Source: GCA-002728855 sp036340635 (lineage in GTDB: Bacteria; Bacteroidota; Bacteroidia; Flavobacteriales; Flavobacteriaceae). From it: a stretch of 64,000 nucleotides of DNA. Both the position numbers and the translations under genes were made by a program. The notes beneath the pieces were generated by a model. The model ran no database searches and was not told the DNA's origin. It saw nothing but the letters and a program-made list of their open reading frames with translations. Shown in pieces: positions 42,241 to 50,998 of this stretch. The stretch covers positions 1 to 64,000 of the forward strand of contig JAYYYF010000022.1 in NCBI GenBank assembly GCA_036340635.1. The letters run 5' to 3'. Numbering within the stretch: the first letter of the stretch is position 1; every line of letters starts with the position of its first letter.

Positions 42241-42630
42241 ATGAAAAGTATTTTTTCAAAAATTATTTCTGGTGAAATACCAAGTTATAAGGTATTTGAA
42301 GACAAGTATTGTTTTGCATTTTTAGATATTAACCCTAATTCAAAGGGCCATGTTTTGTGTGTCCCTAAGAAACAGGTTGATAAAATTTTTGATTTAAATG
42401 AGATAGATTATAATAGGTTAATGACTTTTTCACGAAAAGTTGCTCTTGGTCTTCGTAAAGCAATACCATGCAAAAGAGTTGGTATGACTGTAGTTGGATT
42501 AGAAGTTCCTCACGCCCATGTCCACTTGATCCCATTAAATTCAATCGAAGACATTTCTTTTAATAAAAAGGTTAAGCTGACAGATCAAGATTTTAGAGAA
42601 TTAGTGAAAAAAATAAGGGATTGTTTTTAA
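42241..42630 (+). CDS. HIT-family nucleotide hydrolase/transferase
   Basis: This 129-residue histidine-triad protein has the catalytic motif HAHVHLIPL near residue 90 and an N-terminal FSKIISGEIPSYKVFED block typical of the Hint branch. The family hydrolyses AMP-linked compounds such as AMP-lysine or dinucleoside polyphosphates. It is probably co-transcribed with greA. Its stop overlaps the convergent histidine kinase gene by 4 bases. Confidence 0.9.
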   Translation: MKSIFSKIISGEIPSYKVFEDKYCFAFLDINPNSKGHVLCVPKKQVDKIFDLNEIDYNRLMTFSRKVALGLRKAIPCKRVGMTVVGLEVPHAHVHLIPLNSIEDISFNKKVKLTDQDFRELVKKIRDCF

Positions 42631-43790
42631 TTCTTTTCCAAAAATATTTTTAGAGTAGTTCCCTTACCGAGAGAAGATTTTTTAATTTCAATAAAACCTT
42701 TATGATAGTCAACAATTATTCTTTTTGCAAGTGAAAGACCTAGACCCCAACCCCTCTTTTTAGAACTGTAACCAGGCAAAAAAACTTTATTATGAAGGTT
42801 TTTGGGAATTCCTGTTCCTGAATCACTTATTTCAATGCCGACACCATCTTTTTTTTCATATAGCAGAAAATTAATTTCCCCTTTTCCTTTCATCGAATCA
42901 ATTCCATTGTTTATAATATTTTCAAGAGTCCAACTATATAATTCTGGGTCAAGTGGAATTTTTATCTTTTTTTTAGGGATTAAAATATTGAAAACTATAA
43001 GATTTGATGAACGTTTTGATAAATATGAAAGAGTCTTATTTGTTGTAAGAACTATATCAGTAGAATTTAATTTTGGGATTGATCCTATCTTTGAAAATCT
43101 ATTGCTTATTATTTTTAACCTTTCCAGGTCTTTTTCCACCTCAAATAAAAGAGAATTTGCCTTGTTTTTTCTTTCTTTAATAAGAGTGATCCAACCAAAA
43201 AGAGAAGATAGAGGTGTCCCAATTTGATGAGCAGTTTCTTTGGCCATTGCTGCCCAGAGTTTATTTTGCTCAGAAATTTTAGAAGTCCAGAAAATAAAAT
43301 AGACAACTATAGCAAAAAGTAAAATTATTAGCAAAAGAGCTAATGGATAGTATTGTAATTTTTTGAGCAATATTGAATCACCATAATATACTTTTTGATT
43401 AATGACAATATTTTTATTTAAGCTGTCTTGATACCGTATTAAAATAGGTTCATTTTCTTTTTTTATTTTCAGAAGCTCAGAATACAATTCCAATGAATCT
43501 TGCTTATCGGAATTCCATTCAATATTTTTAAATCCAATGATATTATCATTACTGTTGACTTGAATTATTGGATTTATTCCTACTTGTTGGAGCACTTCAA
43601 ATGTAATATTGCTGGGAGCATTACTTTCTATTAATTCCTTCTGAGCTGTAGCCCAGAGTTTCATTTTTTCTCTTTCCTCATTTTTTAGAGTTTGAAAAAG
43701 AATGTACGTATTCCACAAAATAAGAGCTACTATGGCAAAAATAATTATAGGCCAAATTTTTTTTAGATTGTAAATTGTTTTGGGAATCAT
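42627..43790 (-). CDS. Membrane sensor histidine kinase
   Basis: This 387-residue kinase has two membrane segments (around residues 13-33 and 148-168) that flank a periplasmic domain of about 115 residues. The H-box is AKETAHQIGTPLSSL with the phospho-acceptor His near residue 188. The ATPase domain has the N box NIINNGIDSM, G1 DSGTGIP and G2 GWGLGLSLAKR. The HQIGTPLSSL variant is common in Bacteroidota orphan kinases. No response regulator gene adjoins it, so its partner and signal are unknown. Confidence 0.88.
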   Translation of the reverse strand: MIPKTIYNLKKIWPIIIFAIVALILWNTYILFQTLKNEEREKMKLWATAQKELIESNAPSNITFEVLQQVGINPIIQVNSNDNIIGFKNIEWNSDKQDSLELYSELLKIKKENEPILIRYQDSLNKNIVINQKVYYGDSILLKKLQYYPLALLLIILLFAIVVYFIFWTSKISEQNKLWAAMAKETAHQIGTPLSSLFGWITLIKERKNKANSLLFEVEKDLERLKIISNRFSKIGSIPKLNSTDIVLTTNKTLSYLSKRSSNLIVFNILIPKKKIKIPLDPELYSWTLENIINNGIDSMKGKGEINFLLYEKKDGVGIEISDSGTGIPKNLHNKVFLPGYSSKKRGWGLGLSLAKRIIVDYHKGFIEIKKSSLGKGTTLKIFLEKN

Positions 43791-43843
43791 TATAGAAAAG
43801 AATATATACTACTAATATAATCTAAATATAGTAATGGATTTAG

Positions 43844-43876
43844 TTTGACAAAAGCTTAAAAGATTTCATACTTTTG
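43844..43876 (+). promoter_or_regulatory. Promoter of the DUF3127 gene
   Basis: TTTG at 43844-43847 and TACTTTTG at 43869-43876 match the two-part Bacteroidota promoter (TTTG, 21-base spacer, TAnnTTTG). The -7 box ends 20 bases before the ATG at 43897. This is one of the most complete promoters in the window. Confidence 0.75.
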
Positions 43877-43896
43877 CTTTAATCAAAAAAACAAAA

Positions 43897-44262
43897 ATGG
43901 AAGTTATTGGTAAAATTAAGTGGATAGATGAAATTAAAACTTATGGGGATAGTGGTTTTCGTAAAAGGCAAATTGTAATTACAACACAGGAACAGTATCC
44001 ACAAAATTTATTGATAGAATTTGTTCAGGACAAGTGTAATTTGTTGGATTCTTTTCAATTAGGGCAAACTGTAAAAATTGGTATTAACCTTCGTGGTCGT
44101 GAATGGGTAAATCCAGAAGGGGAAACAAAATATTTTAATTCTATACAAGGATGGCGAATAGAAGAAATTAATAATGAAGATTCTTCTGAAGAGGATTCAT
44201 TGCCCAAATTAGATATAAGTGATGAAAACGAAAACGAAGCCGAAGATGATCTACCATTTTAA
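43897..44262 (+). CDS. DUF3127-domain protein
   Basis: This 121-residue protein matches the Bacteroidota DUF3127 family: a GKIKWIDEIKTYGDSGFRKR start, then an OB-fold-like core with LGQTVKIGINLRGREW and YFNSIQGWRIEEI. The C-terminal tail is strongly acidic (Glu, Asp and Asn runs) and ends in DDLPF. This resembles the acidic DDxPF tip of single-stranded DNA-binding proteins, which recruits partner proteins. A nucleic-acid-binding role is possible but unproven. Confidence 0.8.
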   Translation: MEVIGKIKWIDEIKTYGDSGFRKRQIVITTQEQYPQNLLIEFVQDKCNLLDSFQLGQTVKIGINLRGREWVNPEGETKYFNSIQGWRIEEINNEDSSEEDSLPKLDISDENENEAEDDLPF

Positions 44263-44373
44263 AAATTATGATTAGACCCATACTTTGTTTGCAATTAGTA
44301 GATTAAAAAATAAAGGAATTCTTCTTTATATTCTTGCCGAATGTTTTGGAAGCAGTTGTTTTTTGACAGGTTT

Positions 44374-45195
44374 TTAGATAAGAGAAAATCTTTTAAAATC
44401 AGTAATTCTAAGATCTGGATCAGAAAGTTTCAAATAATCACTTACAGAAAGACTATTATCTTTAATATAAGATTGATTAATAAGGGTGTTGTCTCTAAAA
44501 AATCTTTTCATTTTGCCCTGAGATATTTTTTCTAACATTTCTTCTGGTTTTCCTTCTTTTCTTAGTTGATCTTTAGCAATTTCAATCTCTTTTTCTAAAA
44601 TATCTATTGGCACGCTTTTTTCGTCAAGAGCAATGGGGTTCATTGCAGCTACTTGCATTGAAATATTTTTGGAAATTTCCTCAGCATCTTTAATAATTCC
44701 AGAAAGACCAATAAGTGAAGCAATTTTATTTCCGTTATGAATGTAATGGCCTACAAAAGGAGCAGTTAGTTTTTTAAATGTACCAAGTTCAATTTTTTCT
44801 CCTATTATACCAGTTTGCTCAAGTAACTTATCAGAAACAGGCATGTCATTAAATTTACTTGAAAGAAAGTTTTCTAGAGTATCAAAAGATAAAGCATGAT
44901 CAGATAAATCATTTGCAAGTTTTAAATAATCTTGGTTTCTTGCAACAAAATCTGTTTCACAATTAACCGAGATAATAATTCCGGAGGTTTTATCGGAATT
45001 TACTTTAGCTAATACAACTCCTTCAGAGGATTCTCTGTCAGCACGATTTGCAGCAACTTTTTGTCCTTTTTTTCTCAATATTTCAATAGCCTTTTCGTAA
45101 TCCCCTCCAGATTCTTCTAGAGCTTTCTTACAATCCATCATACCTGAACCAGTAGATTTTCTAAGTTTATTAACTTCAGATGCAGAAATTTTCAA
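44374..45195 (-). CDS. tsf: Elongation factor Ts, TTG start
   Basis: This 273-residue EF-Ts recharges EF-Tu with GTP. The N-terminal UBA-like motif VNKLRKSTGSGMMDCKKALEE and the TDFVARN core segment are diagnostic. An in-frame ATG at 45261 would put 22 unrelated residues in front and overlap rpsB by 50 bases. TTG 45195 gives the standard MKISASEVNKLRK start with a 16-base gap after rpsB. It is the last gene of the rplM-rpsI-rpsB-tsf group. Confidence 0.94.
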   Translation of the reverse strand: MKISASEVNKLRKSTGSGMMDCKKALEESGGDYEKAIEILRKKGQKVAANRADRESSEGVVLAKVNSDKTSGIIISVNCETDFVARNQDYLKLANDLSDHALSFDTLENFLSSKFNDMPVSDKLLEQTGIIGEKIELGTFKKLTAPFVGHYIHNGNKIASLIGLSGIIKDAEEISKNISMQVAAMNPIALDEKSVPIDILEKEIEIAKDQLRKEGKPEEMLEKISQGKMKRFFRDNTLINQSYIKDNSLSVSDYLKLSDPDLRITDFKRFSLI

Positions 45196-45211
45196 TTTAA
45201 AAGTATTTAGG

Positions 45212-46045
45212 TTATTTTTTTGGTGATGATTTTTCTTGCCCCTGATTAGTTTTTTTATCATTTTCCTTTTGGGCTTTATCTTTTTCTTCAGCTTCTTTTA
45301 CTTTAATTTTTTCTTCAGCTTCTTTTACTTTAATTTGTTCTTCAGCTTCTTTTTCTTCTTTTCTTTGATTTAGCCCTTCTTCAACAGATTTACTTATAAT
45401 TGAAAATATTTTTTCAATTGATTTTGTCGCATCATCATTAGAAGGAATAATAAAGTCAACATCTTTTGGGTCTGAATTTGTATCAACCATTGCAAAAATG
45501 GGGATTTTTAATTTTCTAGCTTCCCTAATGGCTATTTTTTCTCTTATTGTATCAACTACAAAGATAGCACCAGGCAAACGAGTCATATCACTTATTGAAC
45601 CAAGATTTTTTTCCAATTTAGAGCGGAGTCTATCTACTAAAAGTTTTTCTTTTTTTGAAAGTGTTTCAAAAGTTCCATCACTTTTCATGCGATCAATTGA
45701 AGCCATTTTTTTGACAGCTTTTCGAATAGTAATAAAATTTGTAAGCATTCCTCCGGGCCATCTCTCAGTAATAAAGGGCATTTTTAATTCTTTCGAATAT
45801 TTTGCAACAATATCTTTAGCTTGCTTTTTTGTAGCAACAAAGAGAATTTTTCTTCCAGATAAAGCAATTTTTTTCAGCGCATCACAAGCCTCTTCAAGTT
45901 TGGCTAAAGTTTTGTAGAGACTTATTATATGGATTCCATTACGTTCCATATGTATATATGGAGCCATATTTGGATTCCATTTTCTAGTTAAATGTCCAAA
46001 ATGGACACCTGCATTAAGTAGTTCTTTTATTTCTGTTTTTGCCAT
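45212..46045 (-). CDS. rpsB: 30S ribosomal protein S2 with repetitive charged tail
   Basis: This 277-residue protein has the S2 core (LLNAGVHFGHLTRKWNP, FVATKKQAKDIV, ERWPGGMLTNF, RLPGAIFVVD, PIFAMVDTNSDP), which ends near residue 225. The last 50 residues are almost all Glu, Lys, Ala and Val, with a nine-residue repeat (EAEEKIKVK type) present three times. It is transcribed with tsf and has its own probable promoter and a leader hairpin. Confidence 0.95.
   Translation of the reverse strand: MAKTEIKELLNAGVHFGHLTRKWNPNMAPYIHMERNGIHIISLYKTLAKLEEACDALKKIALSGRKILFVATKKQAKDIVAKYSKELKMPFITERWPGGMLTNFITIRKAVKKMASIDRMKSDGTFETLSKKEKLLVDRLRSKLEKNLGSISDMTRLPGAIFVVDTIREKIAIREARKLKIPIFAMVDTNSDPKDVDFIIPSNDDATKSIEKIFSIISKSVEEGLNQRKEEKEAEEQIKVKEAEEKIKVKEAEEKDKAQKENDKKTNQGQEKSSPKK
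45284..45364. repeat. 27-base tandem repeat in the rpsB tail
   Basis: Three consecutive 27-base units (45284, 45311, 45338) start TTCTTCAGCTTCTTTTAC on the + strand. The first two are near-identical, and the third diverges after the first half. In S2 they encode a nine-residue Glu/Lys/Ala repeat. The array keeps the frame, so copy number could vary without breaking the gene. Confidence 0.85.
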
Positions 46046-46116
46046 AATTTTTTAGTTTACAATCTCTTTTATAGTAGCAATAAGTTTAAAAACTTATTTA
46101 GGTACTAAACTAATTC

Positions 46117-46128
46117 CCGCCTTGGCGG
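46117..46128 (-). promoter_or_regulatory. GC-rich hairpin in the rpsB leader
   Basis: On the minus strand CCGC-CAAG-GCGG can form a compact tetraloop hairpin in otherwise AT-rich DNA. It lies 71 bases upstream of the rpsB ATG, near the predicted transcript start. It is not followed by a U-run, so it is not a terminator. A ribosomal-protein leader element bound by S2 is one possibility. Confidence 0.45.
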
Positions 46129-46136
46129 TTAAGTAG

Positions 46137-46170
46137 CAAATTATATTTTATACAAATCAACAAGTTCAAA
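46137..46170 (-). promoter_or_regulatory. Probable internal promoter for rpsB-tsf
   Basis: On the minus strand TTTG (46170-46167) and TATAATTTG (46145-46137) are separated by 21 bases. The -7 element is one base off the TAnnTTTG consensus. The site lies just downstream of the rpsI stop and would give rpsB an untranslated leader of about 85 bases. Confidence 0.5.
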
Positions 46171-46179
46171 TCAAATAAA

Positions 46180-46569
46180 TTATCTTTTTGAGAATTGATG
46201 CTTTTTTCTGGCCTTTTTCTGACCAAACTTTTTTCTTTCTACCATTCTTGGATCTCTACTAAGGAGTCCTTCGGGTTTCAAAAGAGAATGATTTTCCTCG
46301 TTTGCCTTACAAAGTGCCCTAGAGATAGCTAATTGAATTGCTTCAGCTTGTCCATTGAAGCCACCACCTTTTACGGTAACTTTCAAATCATAAATTTTTT
46401 CACTATTAGTTAAGGATAATGGTTTAATTACTTTGTATTGCAGCGTTGGTAGTGGAAAGTATTTTTCCATATTCTTTTTGTTAACAGTAATTTTCCCTTT
46501 ACCCTTACTCAAGAATAGCCTGGCAACAGATTTTTTTCTACGTCCAATAGTGTGAATAATGTCTGTCAT
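46180..46569 (-). CDS. rpsI: 30S ribosomal protein S9
   Basis: This 129-residue protein starts TDIIHTIGRRKKSVARLFL and ends in the conserved basic tail with KKFGQKKARKKHQFSKR, whose last residues contact P-site tRNA. VKGGGFNGQAEAIQLAISRA is the conserved core. It overlaps rplM by 4 bases, the usual L13-S9 pairing. Confidence 0.97.
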   Translation of the reverse strand: MTDIIHTIGRRKKSVARLFLSKGKGKITVNKKNMEKYFPLPTLQYKVIKPLSLTNSEKIYDLKVTVKGGGFNGQAEAIQLAISRALCKANEENHSLLKPEGLLSRDPRMVERKKFGQKKARKKHQFSKR

Positions 46570-47021
46570 ATTAACTCTTTTATATCAATTTTTTTTGGGT
46601 TTTGAGCTTCATTTTCATGACTATCTCCAATATAAACTCTAAGATTTCTAAAAATGGAAGAACCTAATTTATTTTTAGGCAACATACCTTTTATAGCTTT
46701 TTCTATCAGTTTTTTTGGATCTTTTTTTTGGACTTCTTCTGCACTTAAAAATTTTTGCCCACCTGGATAACCAGTATACCTAATATACTTTTTTTGTTTC
46801 AATTTTTTCCCTGTTAAAGTCACCTTTTCAGCATTAATAATTATGACATTATCTCCACAATCAATATGAGGTGTAAAATAAGACTTATTTTTACCTCTAA
46901 GCATAATTGAGGCAATTGAGGCAACTCTTCCTAATGGAATTTTATCTGCGTCAATCAAGACCCACTCCTTGACAACATCTTTTGGGTTTTTAGAAACCGT
47001 TTTGTAACTCAAAGCATCCAC
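46566..47021 (-). CDS. rplM: 50S ribosomal protein L13
   Basis: This 151-residue protein includes VLIDADKIPLGRVASIAS, GDNVIIINAEKVTLTGKK, YTGYPGG and GMLPKNKLG, all conserved L13 segments. It is the first gene of the ribosomal operon. A complete promoter lies 21-51 bases upstream. Confidence 0.97.
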   Translation of the reverse strand: MDALSYKTVSKNPKDVVKEWVLIDADKIPLGRVASIASIMLRGKNKSYFTPHIDCGDNVIIINAEKVTLTGKKLKQKKYIRYTGYPGGQKFLSAEEVQKKDPKKLIEKAIKGMLPKNKLGSSIFRNLRVYIGDSHENEAQNPKKIDIKELI

Positions 47022-47041
47022 TAATTCTCTTTTAAAGGCAG

Positions 47042-47072
47042 CAAATGTACAATTATTCCATTTTTTTCAAAA
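47042..47072 (-). promoter_or_regulatory. Promoter of the rplM operon
   Basis: On the minus strand TTTTG (47072-47068) and TACATTTG (47049-47042) are 18 bases apart, an excellent match to the Bacteroidota promoter. The -7 box ends 20 bases before the rplM ATG. Confidence 0.75.
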
Positions 47073-47113
47073 GGCTTTTCTAGTTTTTATTTTATTTACT
47101 CATTTTATTTTGT

Positions 47114-48061
47114 TTAGTTTTTTTGCAAATATTGCAAGGCATCTTTTGCCATCAATTTATAATCATGTGCAACATTTTTGACTTCTTCAGTTTTGATCCA
47201 ATTAAGTTTAGCATTTAAAACTTCAGAAGTTTCTTGAGCAATTTTAAAAAAATACCTCCCCCTAGCCCTTCTGGTTAATCCTTGTTGTGTATCAACAATT
47301 TGATTATGCCTAAGGGAAGGAGAATTTGGATCATTATCCTCTTCAGCTAAATGAACATATAAATTTTTCGAAAATGCTTTTGCAATAGTTGAATCATTTA
47401 ATTGACTTTTATATAAGCCATAAGGGAAAGGGATTTCTTTTTCAGGAACTGTATACCAACCTGCATTTGAACATATTGATATATTTAATTTACTCTGGGG
47501 TTGAAACATTACAAAACGATGAAGAAATTGTGCTCCTGCAGAATGCCCCCAAGCATTGTAATTAATTTGATTTCCATTAAAAATTTGTATTATATGATCA
47601 AATAATTGATCAAGAATAGAAAATGTCCATTTTTCAGGAGAATTAAATGTTTCAGTACTAGGATTATCACCATCTTGAAAGATATTTGCCAAATTATACT
47701 GATCACCTGTTGGGAAGTCTATTTTATTAAACTCTGGAGCAAAAACCATAAATCCATTAACATTTGCCATGTCTATCCAACAATCTCTGTAATCATCTGC
47801 GTTTCTAGTACTCCCATGAAGAGAAATTAAAATGGGCAAATTTTTCACATCTCCCTGAGGGATGTGGTAATAAACATTAATTTCTTTGTCACTATGAAAC
47901 CCTGATGGAGAGAATGTGAACATTCCAGTAGAATTAGGATTTAATGAAAGTTCTTCAACCGTAGTATTAGATGTTAAATTCTGATCATTTTTTGAATAAC
48001 AGGAGATAATTATTATAAAGAAAAAAATGATTTTTATTCTAGAATGTATTTTATGTTTCAT
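47114..48061 (-). CDS. Lipoprotein alpha/beta-hydrolase (esterase-like)
   Basis: This 315-residue protein has a lipobox (FFFIIIISC, lipid-modified Cys near residue 21), so it is exported and membrane-anchored. The alpha/beta-hydrolase core has ILISLHGSTRNADDYR (oxyanion region) and the nucleophile elbow WGHSAGAQF near residue 170. A His in VKNVAHDYKL near the end probably completes the triad. It resembles PHB-depolymerase/feruloyl-esterase-like proteins. The substrate is unknown. It stands alone between rplM and polA on the same strand. Confidence 0.78.
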   Translation of the reverse strand: MKHKIHSRIKIIFFFIIIISCYSKNDQNLTSNTTVEELSLNPNSTGMFTFSPSGFHSDKEINVYYHIPQGDVKNLPILISLHGSTRNADDYRDCWIDMANVNGFMVFAPEFNKIDFPTGDQYNLANIFQDGDNPSTETFNSPEKWTFSILDQLFDHIIQIFNGNQINYNAWGHSAGAQFLHRFVMFQPQSKLNISICSNAGWYTVPEKEIPFPYGLYKSQLNDSTIAKAFSKNLYVHLAEEDNDPNSPSLRHNQIVDTQQGLTRRARGRYFFKIAQETSEVLNAKLNWIKTEEVKNVAHDYKLMAKDALQYLQKN

Positions 48062-48085
48062 GAATTAGGACTAGTTATAAAAGAC

Positions 48086-50905
48086 TTAATGTGCGTTAAG
48101 CCAGTTTTCTCCTTCACCAATTTCAACAGATAATGGAACAGATAAGGGGAAGGCGTTTTCCATTTCAAACTTGATGATTTTTTTTACATCTTGGATTTCA
48201 CTTTTTGGGACTTCGAAGATTAATTCATCATGAACTTGAAGAAGCATTTTAGAGTTTAATTTATTTTCATTTATTCCTTTTTGAATTCGAATCATTGCAA
48301 GCTTAATTATGTCAGCTGCACTTCCTTGAATTGGGGCATTGACAGCATTTCTTTCATCAGCACTTCTAATTATTGCATTTTGAGAGTTTATGTTATTTAA
48401 ATATCTCCTTCTTCCTAAAATGGTTTCTACATATCCATTTTCCCTTGCAAAAGAAATTTGATTAGAAATATAATCTCTAAGCTTTGGATAAGTATTGTAA
48501 TATGTTTCTATTAGATCTTTAGATTCTGCTCTTGTTAAGTTTGTTTGCTGACTTAGGCCAAAAGCCGAAACCCCATAAATAATACCAAAATTGACGGTTT
48601 TGGCATTTATCCTTTGTTCACGACTAACTTTATCGATAGGGACACTAAAAACTTTGGCCGCAGTTGATGAATGAATATCTTCCATTTGATTGAAAGCATT
48701 GATCATGTTGGAATCACCACTTAGTGCAGCTATAATTCTAAGTTCAATTTGGGAATAATCCGCAGACATTAAAACATGATTTTTGTCTTTGGCAACAAAA
48801 GCTTTGCGGACTTCCTTTCCCCTGGCTGTTCTTATAGGGATATTTTGCAAATTGGGTTTATTACTACTAAGTCTCCCGGTTGCTGTCACTGCTTGATTGA
48901 ATATCGTATGAACTCGTCCCGTTGATTTGTTTATTTCTTGAGGGAGAGCAGTTACATATGTATTTTGAATTTTTTGTAGCGACCGCCATTCCAGAATATC
49001 TGCGACTATTTGGTTCTCTTTTGCGAGGAAAGAGAGTATATCTTCCGAGGTTGAATATTGACCAGTTTTAGTTTTTTTCGGTTTGTCAACTAGCTTTAGT
49101 TTATCAAATAGTATAGTTCCTAGTTGTTTTGGAGAAGCAAGATTAAAAGATTCTCCAACTTTTTTGTAAATAAGAGTTTCCAGCTTAATTATCTCTTTTG
49201 ACAAAGATTTTGAAAGATTATCTAAAAATTTGACGTCTAAACAAATACCTTCTATTTCCATTTCCGCAAGGATTCTTAGCAAAGGCAATTCAACTTTTGT
49301 TAAGAGTTCTTGTGCATTTTTTTCTATTAGTTTCTTTTCAAATATATCTTTTAATTGCAATGTAACGTCTGCATCCTCTACCGCGTAAGCAGTTTGTTTT
49401 TCTAGGCTAACTTCTCTCATGCTTATTTGATTCTTCTTATTATCGCCAATTAATTCACTTATTGGTATGGGAGAATAATTGAGATAAGTTTCAGATAAAA
49501 TGTCCAGCTTGTTTCGCATTTCTGGATTTATCAAATAGTGAGCAATCATTGTGTCAAATAAGGGCCCAATAACTTTCAAGTCATATTTTGAGAGAACTTT
49601 TAGATCATATTTAAGATTATGACCAACTTTTTCAATTTGGTTATTTTCAAAAAAAGGACGAAAAAAGTGAATTGTTTTGATGGCTTGTTTGTTTTCTTCA
49701 GGAATTGGAACATAATAACCTCTGTGGTGTTCCCAAGAAAATGCTATTCCAACTAATTCTGCCTTTAATGAATTTATGTTGGTTGTTTCAGTATCAAAGC
49801 AAACAGATTTTTGGAGCATTAATTTTTCTAATAATATTTCTTTGCCAGCAATAGAATCAACATATTGATAAAAGTGTTTTAAAGATTCAATATCCCTTTT
49901 GGTTTTCAAATTATTTGATCCCTCTATTTGAGTGGGAGAATTAAATAAATCTAATTGAGAGTTAGATTTTTTAGAATTAATTACTTGATTTTCTTTTTTA
50001 TTTTCTGATGATTGACTTTGCGAATTTATTTGAAAAATTTTTTGGACATTCTCTTTTATTCTTCTAAATTCTAATTCATCTAAAATTTGAAATAAATCAT
50101 TAATATTTGGTTTTGAAAATTCAAAATCTTTTTCTTTAAATTTTACAGGAACATCAGTAATAATGGTAGCTAATTTTTTTGAAAGTAGTCCTAGATCTTT
50201 GTTCGATTCAATTTTTTCTTTCAATTTTCCGCTGACTTTGTCAAGATTTTTAAAAAGATTTTCCATTTCTCCAAATTCTTTAAGAAACTTTCGGGCGGTT
50301 TTATCCCCTACACCTGGGAGACCAGGTATATTATCAACACTATCACCCATCATTCCTAGATAATCAATAACCTGAATAGGGGTGTCAATTTCAAATTTTT
50401 CTTTAACCTCTTCAATTCCCCAAATCTCAACATCATTGCCCATTCTAGAAGGTCTATAAACAAAGATGTTTTTAGAAACTAGCTGAGCAAAATCCTTGTC
50501 TGAGGTTACCATATAAGTAGTATACCCATTTTTTTCAGCTTGTTTAGCAACTGTGCCTATGATATCATCTGCTTCAAATCCTTCTTTTTCCATAATTGGG
50601 ATGTGCATGACTTTTAGTATATCCTTAATGTATGGTACGGCAATTATAATTGGTTCAGGCGTTTCATGTCTATTTGCTTTGTATTCCGGGAACATATCTG
50701 AACGTGCTTTTGATCCTCCTTTATCAAAACAAACAGCAAGGTAATCAGGTTTCTCTCTTTTTATTAGATCTAAAAGAGAATTCATAAAACCCATAATAGC
50801 AGAGGTATCCATTCCCTTGGAGTTTATTCTAGGGTTTTTTATAAAGGCATAATATCCTCTAAAAATTAGCGCATATGCATCTAGTAAAAAAAGCCTTTTT
50901 GACAT
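48086..50905 (-). CDS. polA: DNA polymerase I
   Basis: This 939-residue enzyme has three domains. The N-terminal 5'-3' exonuclease starts RLFLLDAYALIFRGYYAF and includes VTSDKDFAQLV and GVGDKTARKFL. The 3'-5' proofreading domain keeps CFDTETTN with its Asp-Glu pair, so editing is probably active. The polymerase domain has ATGRLSSNKPNLQNIP, motif A MSADYSQIELRI, the O-helix region RINAKTVNFGIIYG and motif C LLQVHDELIFE. The frame is open to 50953, but the ATG at 50905 gives the conserved start. Confidence 0.97.
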   Translation of the reverse strand: MSKRLFLLDAYALIFRGYYAFIKNPRINSKGMDTSAIMGFMNSLLDLIKREKPDYLAVCFDKGGSKARSDMFPEYKANRHETPEPIIIAVPYIKDILKVMHIPIMEKEGFEADDIIGTVAKQAEKNGYTTYMVTSDKDFAQLVSKNIFVYRPSRMGNDVEIWGIEEVKEKFEIDTPIQVIDYLGMMGDSVDNIPGLPGVGDKTARKFLKEFGEMENLFKNLDKVSGKLKEKIESNKDLGLLSKKLATIITDVPVKFKEKDFEFSKPNINDLFQILDELEFRRIKENVQKIFQINSQSQSSENKKENQVINSKKSNSQLDLFNSPTQIEGSNNLKTKRDIESLKHFYQYVDSIAGKEILLEKLMLQKSVCFDTETTNINSLKAELVGIAFSWEHHRGYYVPIPEENKQAIKTIHFFRPFFENNQIEKVGHNLKYDLKVLSKYDLKVIGPLFDTMIAHYLINPEMRNKLDILSETYLNYSPIPISELIGDNKKNQISMREVSLEKQTAYAVEDADVTLQLKDIFEKKLIEKNAQELLTKVELPLLRILAEMEIEGICLDVKFLDNLSKSLSKEIIKLETLIYKKVGESFNLASPKQLGTILFDKLKLVDKPKKTKTGQYSTSEDILSFLAKENQIVADILEWRSLQKIQNTYVTALPQEINKSTGRVHTIFNQAVTATGRLSSNKPNLQNIPIRTARGKEVRKAFVAKDKNHVLMSADYSQIELRIIAALSGDSNMINAFNQMEDIHSSTAAKVFSVPIDKVSREQRINAKTVNFGIIYGVSAFGLSQQTNLTRAESKDLIETYYNTYPKLRDYISNQISFARENGYVETILGRRRYLNNINSQNAIIRSADERNAVNAPIQGSAADIIKLAMIRIQKGINENKLNSKMLLQVHDELIFEVPKSEIQDVKKIIKFEMENAFPLSVPLSVEIGEGENWLNAH

Positions 50906-50998
50906 ATTATAAATTTTATCTAAATGTAAAAAAAGCTGTAGAATAAAAATCACATCACAACATTATTAGTAAATTGATTTCGTTTTAAATTTTAAGAA

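Noticed and set aside
44263..44373. Open + strand codons (about 30) between DUF3127 and tsf
   Set aside because: I tried to match the frame to the C-terminus of a neighbouring-type gene (for example aat) but saw no convincing motif. There is no start codon and it runs into tsf. Treated as plain intergenic DNA.
45284..45364. Direct repeats as a possible CRISPR array
   Set aside because: Three contiguous units with no spacers, in frame within rpsB. No cas genes or spaced repeats occur anywhere in the window.
45498..45917. 139-codon + strand frame opposite rpsB
   Set aside because: It is fully covered by the conserved S2 core on the minus strand, with no independent motifs or spacing.
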